Below are positions 1 to 6,033 of a stretch of DNA of 6,122 bases, piece after piece. Positions within the stretch are counted from its first letter, which is position 1, and each line of letters starts with the position of its first letter. Below the pieces are notes generated by a model. It did no database searches. It saw nothing but the letters and a program-made list of their open reading frames with translations, and was not told the origin of the DNA. The position numbers and the translations under genes were made by a program. The stretch spans positions 1 to 6,122 of the forward strand of contig CAILUF010000070.1 in NCBI GenBank assembly GCA_903837365.1, in the 5' to 3' direction. This DNA is from an uncultured Alphaproteobacteria bacterium. Its GTDB lineage: Bacteria > Pseudomonadota > Alphaproteobacteria > Rickettsiales > UBA1997.

Positions 1-28
1 AAATTAAATTAATTTAAAAAATAAAAAA

Positions 29-1129
29 ATGGTTAAAAGTAGTTATAAATTAGCAACAACTCAAGAAATTATTGCCGAAGCACAAGCTGGAAAAATGTTC
101 ATTTTAGTCGATGATGAAAATCGTGAAAACGAAGGGGATCTAGTGATTCCAGCGCAAATGTGCGATGATCAAAAAGTTAATTTCATGGCTAAATATGGCC
201 GAGGTTTAATTTGTTTAGCGTTAGACGAAGATCGCGTAAAAAAACTTGATCTACCGCTAATGGCTTTGAATAATGAATCGAGGCATCGCACTGCCTTCAC
301 AGTTTCAATCGAAGCAAGGCAAGGAATTGCCACGGGAATTTCCGCGCAAGATCGCGCCAAAACCATTCGCGATGCTATTGATGCTAATTTAAATAAAGAT
401 GCGATTGTAAGTCCTGGTCATATTTTTCCACTGCAAGCACAAAATGGTGGAGTATTGGTTCGTGCTGGTCATACTGAAGCTTCTGTTGATATTGCTCGCT
501 TAGCCAATCTTAATCCGTCAGCGGTAATTTGTGAAATTATGAATGATGATGGAACCATGGCACGCATGAAAGATTTAATAAAATTTGCTAAAAAATATCA
601 TTTAAAAATTGGCACAATTGCTGACTTAATTGAATATCGTCGAAGCAATGAACAGCTCGTTGAATTAATTTCTCAAAGAAAATTTTTTAGCAAAATTGCT
701 GGTGAATTTATTGCCAAAATTTATCGCAGTAAAATTGACGATGTTGAGCATATTGCCTTGGTAAAAGGTGATTTAACAAATATGGATAGTGTTTTGGTGA
801 GAATGCATCATCTTAACATTATCAGTGATTGTTTAGATAATGCTGATGATCCACGGACCGGAACTTTACAAAAATCATTAAAAAAAATTAGCAAAAATAA
901 GAGCGGAGTTGTTGTTTTGCTTCGTCAATTAAGTGAAAAAATTGCTGATAATTTTTTTGATGAAAATAATTTAACTAAACCTCAAAAAATTCTTCGCAAT
1001 TATGGAACTGGTGCACAAATTCTTGTTGATTTAGGAATTAAAAATTTAACTTTATTAACTAATACCAAGAAATCAGTAATTGGTCTAGAAGCTTACGGAA
1101 TCAGGATTCGTGGTTATAAAAAAATTTAA
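29..1129 (+). CDS. ribB: 3,4-dihydroxy-2-butanone-4-phosphate synthase fused to a degenerate GTP cyclohydrolase II-like domain (RibBX type)
   Basis: The N-terminal domain (about residues 8-205) is a DHBP synthase. It converts ribulose 5-phosphate to 3,4-dihydroxy-2-butanone 4-phosphate plus formate in the cytoplasm, for the riboflavin pathway. Visible motifs are DDENRENEGD (28-37, with metal/substrate residues R32 and E33), the TAFTVSIEA/TGISAQDRA stretch (88-110), SPGHIFPL (128-135), RAGHTEASVD (145-154, catalytic H148) and CEIMNDDGTMAR (168-179, E169). Residues about 215-366 resemble GTP cyclohydrolase II (LVKGDL 244-249, NYGTGAQILVDLG 324-336, LLTNTKK 342-348). The three zinc cysteines are absent, the usual RQEGRGIGL reads RQLSEKIAD, and the catalytic Asp is Ile321. 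This domain therefore probably lacks cyclohydrolase activity, as in the known proteobacterial RibBX variants. M1 is the first ATG and matches the N-termini of relatives. Only 28 nt of leader are visible, so an FMN riboswitch cannot be judged. The gene ends with tandem TAA stops. Confidence 0.95.
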   Translation: MVKSSYKLATTQEIIAEAQAGKMFILVDDENRENEGDLVIPAQMCDDQKVNFMAKYGRGLICLALDEDRVKKLDLPLMALNNESRHRTAFTVSIEARQGIATGISAQDRAKTIRDAIDANLNKDAIVSPGHIFPLQAQNGGVLVRAGHTEASVDIARLANLNPSAVICEIMNDDGTMARMKDLIKFAKKYHLKIGTIADLIEYRRSNEQLVELISQRKFFSKIAGEFIAKIYRSKIDDVEHIALVKGDLTNMDSVLVRMHHLNIISDCLDNADDPRTGTLQKSLKKISKNKSGVVVLLRQLSEKIADNFFDENNLTKPQKILRNYGTGAQILVDLGIKNLTLLTNTKKSVIGLEAYGIRIRGYKKI

Positions 1130-1147
1130 TAAATTAAAAAATTAACG

Positions 1148-2440
1148 ATGTTGTCAAAAAAAATTTCCTGGCAAGATCCAGTAATTTTTACTCAAAAAAT
1201 TGCCAATAATTACTCGCAAGAAAATCCTTGCGACAGCTTGGTATTTTTAAATTCTCAACTTAGCGATAACAAAAATAAAGCAACTTCATATTTGGCAATT
1301 TTTAGTAAAGAAAAATTAATTACTGATGATTTTTTTATGGCCAAAAAAGTCATTAGCGATTCTAAGCAAAAATGGTTTGGCTATTTTTCATATGAGCTCG
1401 CCAATCAATTTGAAAATCTTAAAAAAACTAGCCAATCAAATATCTGCGAAAATAAAATTCACTTTGAACAATTTCATTTAATTTTTGAATTTAATCATCA
1501 AAATAAAATATTAACCGCATACTTCTCCAATCAACGCTACCTTGATTGCGTATTAAATTATCTTCCAAAAAAAAATACTAGTTTAGCATTTGAAATCAAA
1601 AATTTTTCTTCAAATTTTAGCGATCAATCTTATTTAAAAACTATCAATAAAATTCGTCATAAAATTGGTCAAGGTGATTTATTTCAGCTTAATTTAACCC
1701 GTAAATTTTTTGGGGAATTTGTAAATAAAATTGATCTTTCTTTAGCGTTTAATTTATTCGTTGAACATTCCAAATTAAGCCAAACAAATTATTCTTCTTT
1801 TTTTAAATTTGGCGATTTAATTATTATTTCGGCAAGTCCTGAATTATTTTTTAATGTTAAAAATAAAAAAATTTTATCATGCCCAATCAAAGGTACAGCT
1901 TCGCGTTCAAGTGATAAAAAAATTGATGCACAAAATTTAAAAAATCTAAAAAATTCTACCAAAGAATGCGCAGAAAATTTGATGATTGTTGATTTGGTGC
2001 GCAATGATTTATCAAGAGTTTGTGAAATTGGTTCCGTAAAAGTCAAAAAATTATTTGCTATAAATAGTTACAAAAATATTCATCATATGTCTTCGCAAAT
2101 TCACGGCAAATTAAAAAAAGATTGCGATGTTTTTGATGCTTTGCAAGCCTTGTTTCCAGCTGGTTCAATGACAGGTGCACCAAAAATTATGGCGATGAAT
2201 TTAATTGCCAATTATGAAAAAATTGATCGAGGAATTTATAGCGGTGCAATTGGCTATATTGAAGGCCATGATACTTTAAATTTAGCAGTGGTAATTCGAA
2301 CTTTAGTAATAAAGAAAAATAAATTTGAATTACAATTTGGCGGAGGAATTACCTTCGAATCAGATCCAGCAATGGAACTTCAGGAAGTTTACAACAAGGC
2401 TAATTCATGGTTTAATATTTTAAAAATAAAAAAAATTTAA
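1148..2440 (+). CDS. pabB: Aminodeoxychorismate synthase component I
   Basis: PabB adds ammonia to chorismate to give 4-amino-4-deoxychorismate, the precursor of p-aminobenzoate and folate. It normally takes ammonia from the glutaminase PabA, which is not in this window. The C-terminal chorismate-binding domain (about 158-425) shows GDLFQLNLTRKF (176-187), SPELF (230-234), PIKGT (246-250), ENLMIVDLVRND (276-287), HH at 312-313, FPAGSMTGAPK (336-346) and GGGITFESDP (398-407). Lys248 in PIKGT is the PabB hallmark; anthranilate synthase TrpE has Ala there, so TrpE is unlikely. The less conserved N-terminal region contains WFGYFSYEL (76-84). At 430 residues it is close to the usual length of stand-alone PabB, with no fused PabA or PabC domain. 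It lies 18 nt after ribB, in the same frame behind two stop codons, so the ATG at 1148 is the natural start. No Shine-Dalgarno sequence is seen. The two genes are probably co-transcribed. Confidence 0.94.
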   Translation: MLSKKISWQDPVIFTQKIANNYSQENPCDSLVFLNSQLSDNKNKATSYLAIFSKEKLITDDFFMAKKVISDSKQKWFGYFSYELANQFENLKKTSQSNICENKIHFEQFHLIFEFNHQNKILTAYFSNQRYLDCVLNYLPKKNTSLAFEIKNFSSNFSDQSYLKTINKIRHKIGQGDLFQLNLTRKFFGEFVNKIDLSLAFNLFVEHSKLSQTNYSSFFKFGDLIIISASPELFFNVKNKKILSCPIKGTASRSSDKKIDAQNLKNLKNSTKECAENLMIVDLVRNDLSRVCEIGSVKVKKLFAINSYKNIHHMSSQIHGKLKKDCDVFDALQALFPAGSMTGAPKIMAMNLIANYEKIDRGIYSGAIGYIEGHDTLNLAVVIRTLVIKKNKFELQFGGGITFESDPAMELQEVYNKANSWFNILKIKKI

Positions 2441-2456
2441 TTTAAATCTAAATTTT
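2432..2456 (-). terminator. AT-only inverted repeat at the convergent pabB/pilin gene junction, possible terminator
   Basis: The arms AAAATTTA (2432-2439) and TAAATTTT (2449-2456) are perfect 8-bp complements around a 9-nt loop that contains the 7-nt gap between the two convergent stop codons. Read on the minus strand, the second arm runs straight into a T-rich tail (positions 2431 down to about 2421), as in an intrinsic terminator. On the plus strand no T-tract follows directly. The stem has no G or C and would be weak, and such repeats arise easily in DNA this rich in A and T. The terminator role is an inference. Confidence 0.27.
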
Positions 2457-3323
2457 AATTGCCCATTTTTTGGCAAGATATTTTTCTACATCCTGACGCT
2501 CATCGTTAGTCAAATTGCGATTATATAAAATTATCTCACTGATGAAACCGTTAAAGAAATAAAGATCGCTTAATTCGCATGCTGTCATCCCTCCTATGCT
2601 AGTTGGACGAACCAGATTTGGAGCGTAAACCATTGCTGTAGAAATAGGATTTGCGCCATTGCGATATAAATTCAAATTTGTATTATCCCTAACCAAACTT
2701 ACAATGTCTTTCATGCCATTTACTGTAACGAAGCCAGATGGACCATTCCAACCTCCTCCCGTTCCTGCTGGAACTGAATAAATAGCATTAACTGAATAAA
2801 TTACAAAACCACGCAAAGAGTTATAGGGCGCTGGGCCGAAGCGATTACAAAATAATGCCCTGATATTAACATTCTCAAAATTAACGCTCACGATAAAAAG
2901 TGAAAAATTATTTGTGTTATGTTCAGGAATAAAACCGTTACTTTGCAAATAAGTATTCGAACCGTTAAATTTTAAAGATGGTAATCCGTTGACTGCATTG
3001 GAGGTGTAAGTTGGTCTTCGCGTTGCATCAGTTTGAATTAAATCAATTTTACTTGATGAAGTTGGGTTAATATCATACCACTTAGAAACGGTTGAATTGT
3101 CACTTGCTTCAGCTTCATCAAAAGATTTATCAAGGGTTGGTTCATACCATGAAACTAATCCAGCTATTGAAGGAATTGGCGAACTTATAGTTAAGGATCG
3201 AGCTGAAGATAAAGCCATTTGCCTGACCAACCTAGAGCTCTGGGTCACCCCGGCAACTAAAATCCCAATGATTAAAATTACAATTGATAATTCAATTAAT
3301 GAAAATGCTTTAAAATGCTTCAT
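2448..3323 (-). CDS. Prepilin-type (pseudopilin-like) protein with a LamG-like C-terminal domain
   Basis: The N-terminus is a class III (type IV pilin/type II secretion) prepilin signal. A short basic leader MKHFKA is followed by FSLIEL (7-12) and a hydrophobic helix to about residue 26. Cleavage and N-methylation would fall between Ala6 and Phe7, leaving the conserved Glu as residue 5 of the mature protein (E11). After a helix and linker, residues about 53-291 resemble bacterial LamG/concanavalin-like jelly-roll domains: IAGLVSWYEP (53-62), SKWYDINP (80-87), RPTY (103-106), NGLPSLKFNGSNTYL (112-126), and a closing ISEIILYNRNLTNDERQDVEKYLAKKW (261-287). This gives a membrane-anchored or pilus-tip surface protein, possibly binding carbohydrate or protein; the ligand is unknown. 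Two cysteines (C159, C249) could pair. An in-frame stop 8 codons upstream fixes the ATG. No other pilus genes are nearby. The prepilin motif is clear; the LamG assignment rests on pattern only. Confidence 0.85.
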   Translation of the reverse strand: MKHFKAFSLIELSIVILIIGILVAGVTQSSRLVRQMALSSARSLTISSPIPSIAGLVSWYEPTLDKSFDEAEASDNSTVSKWYDINPTSSSKIDLIQTDATRRPTYTSNAVNGLPSLKFNGSNTYLQSNGFIPEHNTNNFSLFIVSVNFENVNIRALFCNRFGPAPYNSLRGFVIYSVNAIYSVPAGTGGGWNGPSGFVTVNGMKDIVSLVRDNTNLNLYRNGANPISTAMVYAPNLVRPTSIGGMTACELSDLYFFNGFISEIILYNRNLTNDERQDVEKYLAKKWAIKI

Positions 3324-3370
3324 AAAAATTAAAATATAATAAACTAATTAAAAATTATTAGATTAAAAAA
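3324..3370 (-). other. AT-rich spacer between glycosyltransferase and pilin-like genes
   Basis: This 47-nt spacer is almost entirely A and T. It holds a short imperfect inverted repeat, CTAAT (3344-3348) and ATTAG (3357-3361), followed on the minus strand by T-rich sequence. That could be a weak terminator for the upstream operon. A minus-strand TATTAT (3341-3336) could be a -10 element for the pilin-like gene, but I find no fitting -35 element. The spacer is much longer than the 1- and 4-nt gaps upstream, so a separate transcript for the pilin-like gene is possible but not shown. Confidence 0.3.
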
Positions 3371-4531
3371 TTAATTTAGAACTTGCCGATAAATGTCCAA
3401 AGTTAAATCGCACATTTGCTTACTAGAAAAATTTTTCTCAATATTTTTTCGACCTGCGTCGCTAATTTTATCAACGACTTCTTTATCAAGTTTTAAAACC
3501 ATATCAATTGTTTTTGCAAAATTTGTATAATCTCCGATATCCACCAAAAATCCCGTTTGACCATCAGAAATTGTTTCGAGAGCTCCACCGATTTTTGTAG
3601 CAACGATGATTTTATTGGAAGCTTGCACTTCGATAGAAATTCTTCCGAAAGCTTCTGGGCGAATACTCGGCGAGACAACAAAATGTGCGATAGCATAAGC
3701 GGCAGGCATATCACGACAATTATCCACAACTCTAACTTTACTTTCCAATTTTTTTTGGACGATGCGTTCTTCAATTTTTTTACGATATTGTTTATGACCA
3801 TGATCTGATCCAACCATCACGCAAAAAAAGTCACTTTCAACTTGCGTAAGCGCATCTATCAAAAACTCGTGACCTTTCCAAGTTGTAAACCGAGCTGGCA
3901 TTAAAATTATTTTTTTATCCTCTGGCAAATTCCATTTTTTACTTAAATCGATGACCCGATTTTTAGAAACTCGCTGAGAATCAAAATATGTCAAATCAAC
4001 TCCGCGTTGGATTACGCTAATTTTGTTACAAAAATTTCCTGAATAATTTTGCAAAAGATAAGATTTAATAAAATTTGAAACGGTTATTATTCGATCGGCT
4101 TTAAGCATCACGGAATTATAAAATTTTTTGAGTAAAAAATTCTTAATTCCTAAAAAATCACAAGAATATGTTCCGTGAACTGTTGAGATCAATTTGGTTT
4201 TAGAATTTTTACAAGCAAAATATGCGCTCCACATAACTGCTCTTGATCGAGCATGAATAATGTCAATATTATGTTCAATAATTAACTTTCTAATTCGATT
4301 AATATTTAAAATAATGCTTATTGGATTTTTTCTTTTTAGTGATGCAATTTCCACATGAGCAATTCCCGATTCGCGCAAATCATAAACTAAAACTCCTCCT
4401 GCGGACGCAACTATTGGCTTAAAATTTTCTTTTTTTAAAATTTTGGCAATATCAATCGTACCCCTTTCAACACCTCCGCTTTCTAGCGATGGTAATAATT
4501 GCATTACCGTTATTTTTTTTGTATTTTCCAT
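3371..4531 (-). CDS. Glycosyltransferase family 4 (GT-B fold)
   Basis: This is a retaining, nucleotide-sugar-dependent glycosyltransferase of 386 residues, a typical length for the family. The N-terminal Rossmann half carries LLPSLESGGVERG (12-24), the acceptor-side glycine loop, plus IIHARSR (91-97) and TVHGTY (117-122). The C-terminal donor-binding half has QRGVD (175-179), ARFTTWKGHEFLIDAL (213-228, with phosphate-contacting R213 and K219), SPSIRPEAFGRISIE (287-301, the E-x7-E pair E293/E301) and IGGALETISDGQTGFLV (314-330). There is no signal peptide or obvious membrane helix, so it probably works at the cytoplasmic face of the membrane on lipopolysaccharide, capsule or another glycan. 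Donor and acceptor cannot be read from the sequence. It starts 4 nt after the purA stop, suggesting coupled translation. An in-frame stop 5 codons upstream leaves the ATG at 4531 as the best start, although M10 would also fit the family N-terminus. Confidence 0.92.
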   Translation of the reverse strand: MENTKKITVMQLLPSLESGGVERGTIDIAKILKKENFKPIVASAGGVLVYDLRESGIAHVEIASLKRKNPISIILNINRIRKLIIEHNIDIIHARSRAVMWSAYFACKNSKTKLISTVHGTYSCDFLGIKNFLLKKFYNSVMLKADRIITVSNFIKSYLLQNYSGNFCNKISVIQRGVDLTYFDSQRVSKNRVIDLSKKWNLPEDKKIILMPARFTTWKGHEFLIDALTQVESDFFCVMVGSDHGHKQYRKKIEERIVQKKLESKVRVVDNCRDMPAAYAIAHFVVSPSIRPEAFGRISIEVQASNKIIVATKIGGALETISDGQTGFLVDIGDYTNFAKTIDMVLKLDKEVVDKISDAGRKNIEKNFSSKQMCDLTLDIYRQVLN

Positions 4532-4535
4532 AATT

Positions 4536-5807
4536 TTAATTAACGATTATTGTTTCTTCGCGTTTTGCGCCAGTTGAGATTATTACCACTTTTGCCATGC
4601 ATAGTTCTTCAATTCTTTTAACATAAGTCAATGCTTTTTGCGGTAAATCTTTTAATGATTTAATGCCAATAGTCGAGGTTTGCCAACCATCAAACTCTTC
4701 ATAAACCGGTTGGATTTTTGACCAGAGTTCAATATTTTGTGGAAAATAATCGTAAGTTTTATTGTCAATTTTATAGGCAACGCAAATTTTTACTTTTGGT
4801 AATTTGTCCAAAACATCTAGTTTAGTTAAAGCAATTTCTTTAACACTAGATAGCTTTACAGCTTGTTTTATCAATACTAAATCTAACCATCCGCAACGAC
4901 GATTTCTTCCTGTCACCGTACCAATTTCTTGACCTTCAACGCGCAGAAATTCGCCGATTTCATCAGTTAATTCAGTTGGGAATGGACCAGATCCAACCCT
5001 GGTAGTGTAAGCTTTGAGGATTCCAAGAGTTTTATGAACCTTATCAAAACCCAAGCAAGAACCAACTGCCACTTGACCTAAACTGATATTGCTTGAAGTA
5101 ACAAATGGATAAGTTCCGAAAGAAACATCGAGCAAAGCTCCTTGCGCACCTTCAAACATAACGGCTTGACATTGCTCAAGTTTTTTAGCAATTTCAAAAG
5201 CTGGTAAAGAAAATTTTGCCAATCGATCTTTAATTGTCATCAATTCGGAAATGATTACTGAACTTTCGATTACCGATTCGCCAAGTCCTTTTCGTAAAGC
5301 GTTATGATATAACAACAAATCATTAACTCTATCAACTAATGTTGGTTGATGATGTAAATCACAAATTCTAATTGCCCTTCTTCCAACTTTATCTTCATGA
5401 GCTGGACCATTGCCTCGACAGGTTGTGCCGATTTTATTATTGCCTTTTTTATTTTCTAAAATTTGATCAAGTTGACGATGTAAAGACAGAACTAAACAAA
5501 CATTTTCAGCAATTGCTAAATTTTGCGGTGTAATTTTTATACCATTTTTTTCGATTTTTTCTATTTCATCAAATAGTGAGATTGGATCAACCACCACACC
5601 GCTTCCAATCACTGAAAATTTTCCACGAATAATTCCTGATGGTAATAAACTTAATTTAAAAACTTTATCGTCAACCTTAATGGTATGACCAGCATTATTT
5701 CCACCCTGAAAGCGGACTACCGCATCAAATTTATCTGCCAAAAAATCAACGATTTTGCCTTTACCTTCATCGCCCCATTGTAGTCCAATTATTGCAGTAT
5801 TATTCAT
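4536..5807 (-). CDS. purA: Adenylosuccinate synthetase
   Basis: PurA joins IMP and aspartate, using GTP, to give adenylosuccinate, the first committed step from IMP to AMP. It acts as a cytoplasmic homodimer. The 423 residues match the usual length of about 430. Motifs in order are GLQWGDEGKGKIVD (8-21, catalytic D13), GGNNAGHT (35-42, catalytic H41), the IMP loop KIGTTCRGNGPAHEDKVGRR (125-144), FEGAQGALLDVSFGTYPFVTSSN (218-240), TRVGSGPFPTEL (269-280), TVTGRNRRCGWLD (297-309), LTKLDVLD (327-334, guanine recognition) and STGAKREETI (411-420). The IMP loop departs from the usual GTTGRGIGPAYEDKV at three places: C130, N133 and H137. The other catalytic residues are intact, so I expect an active enzyme. 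It begins one nucleotide after the stop of the zinc-finger gene, and the glycosyltransferase follows 4 nt later. The ATG fits family N-termini exactly. No Shine-Dalgarno sequence is visible. Confidence 0.97.
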   Translation of the reverse strand: MNNTAIIGLQWGDEGKGKIVDFLADKFDAVVRFQGGNNAGHTIKVDDKVFKLSLLPSGIIRGKFSVIGSGVVVDPISLFDEIEKIEKNGIKITPQNLAIAENVCLVLSLHRQLDQILENKKGNNKIGTTCRGNGPAHEDKVGRRAIRICDLHHQPTLVDRVNDLLLYHNALRKGLGESVIESSVIISELMTIKDRLAKFSLPAFEIAKKLEQCQAVMFEGAQGALLDVSFGTYPFVTSSNISLGQVAVGSCLGFDKVHKTLGILKAYTTRVGSGPFPTELTDEIGEFLRVEGQEIGTVTGRNRRCGWLDLVLIKQAVKLSSVKEIALTKLDVLDKLPKVKICVAYKIDNKTYDYFPQNIELWSKIQPVYEEFDGWQTSTIGIKSLKDLPQKALTYVKRIEELCMAKVVIISTGAKREETIIVN

Positions 5808-5808
5808 G

Positions 5809-6033
5809 TTAATTTTTAAATTTATTTTTAGCGTTTATTTGTTGATTTGGATAACTTTGATTAATGGTAAAATACTTACTACAGTAAGGACAAACCACGT
5901 GATCATTATCTCCCATATTTAAATAAACCAAGGGATGAGTTGATAAATTTTTTGCACCGTCACAGGCGATAATTTTAGTTTTAACATGAAGCACTTCAAA
6001 AGCAATTTGCTGTGCATAATTCTGAGCAGTCAT
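5809..6033 (-). CDS. Zinc-finger domain protein, CHCC type (NDUFS6-like)
   Basis: This small 74-residue soluble protein has a C-x8-H-x14-C-x2-C zinc site: C24 (in ACDG), H33 (in THPLVYLNMGD), C48 and C51 (in VVCPYCSKYF). The pattern matches the zf-CHCC family found in alphaproteobacteria, whose mitochondrial relative is complex I accessory subunit NDUFS6. A role with NADH dehydrogenase is therefore likely by family, but nothing in this window shows it, and no nuo genes are nearby. The first ~15 residues and the Asn/Lys-rich tail after about residue 58 are poorly conserved. An in-frame stop 3 codons upstream fixes the ATG. The stop TAA is one nucleotide before the purA ATG, so it probably heads the minus-strand operon and its translation may feed purA. 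Confidence 0.9.
   Translation of the reverse strand: MTAQNYAQQIAFEVLHVKTKIIACDGAKNLSTHPLVYLNMGDNDHVVCPYCSKYFTINQSYPNQQINAKNKFKN

Noticed and set aside
1..28. FMN riboswitch or promoter upstream of ribB
   Set aside because: Only 28 nt of A/T-only sequence are visible. No structure can be recognised, and the real regulatory region lies outside the window.
169..366. Minus-strand open frame of 65 codons antisense to the RibB catalytic domain
   Set aside because: It is fully explained by the conserved DHBP synthase coding sequence on the other strand.
1789..2046. Minus-strand open frame of 85 codons antisense to pabB
   Set aside because: It mirrors the PIKGT and VDLVRND regions of pabB and shows no independent features.
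1148..2440. Anthranilate synthase component I (TrpE) as an alternative to PabB
   Set aside because: The motif reads PIKGT with Lys248, typical of aminodeoxychorismate synthase, where TrpE has PIAGT; there are also no trp genes nearby.
2459..2476. Hairpin TTGCC / GGCAA that could terminate the pabB transcript on the plus strand
   Set aside because: The stem is only 5 bp (6 with a bulge) and the following tail is interrupted. It lies in the coding sequence for the pilin-like C-terminus (LAKKWAI), which explains it adequately.
3097..3339. Open frame of 80 codons on the plus strand, antisense to the start of the pilin-like gene
   Set aside because: It lies wholly across the prepilin signal region of a well-supported gene, shows no recognisable motif, and its length is within what antisense frames give by chance.
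3557..3808. Plus-strand open frame of 83 codons antisense to the glycosyltransferase
   Set aside because: It is antisense to conserved coding sequence and has no domain, leader or context of its own.
3493..3813. Open frame of 106 codons on the minus strand inside the glycosyltransferase, in another frame
   Set aside because: It overlaps the conserved donor-binding region of the glycosyltransferase; its translation is a low-complexity shadow with no family resemblance.
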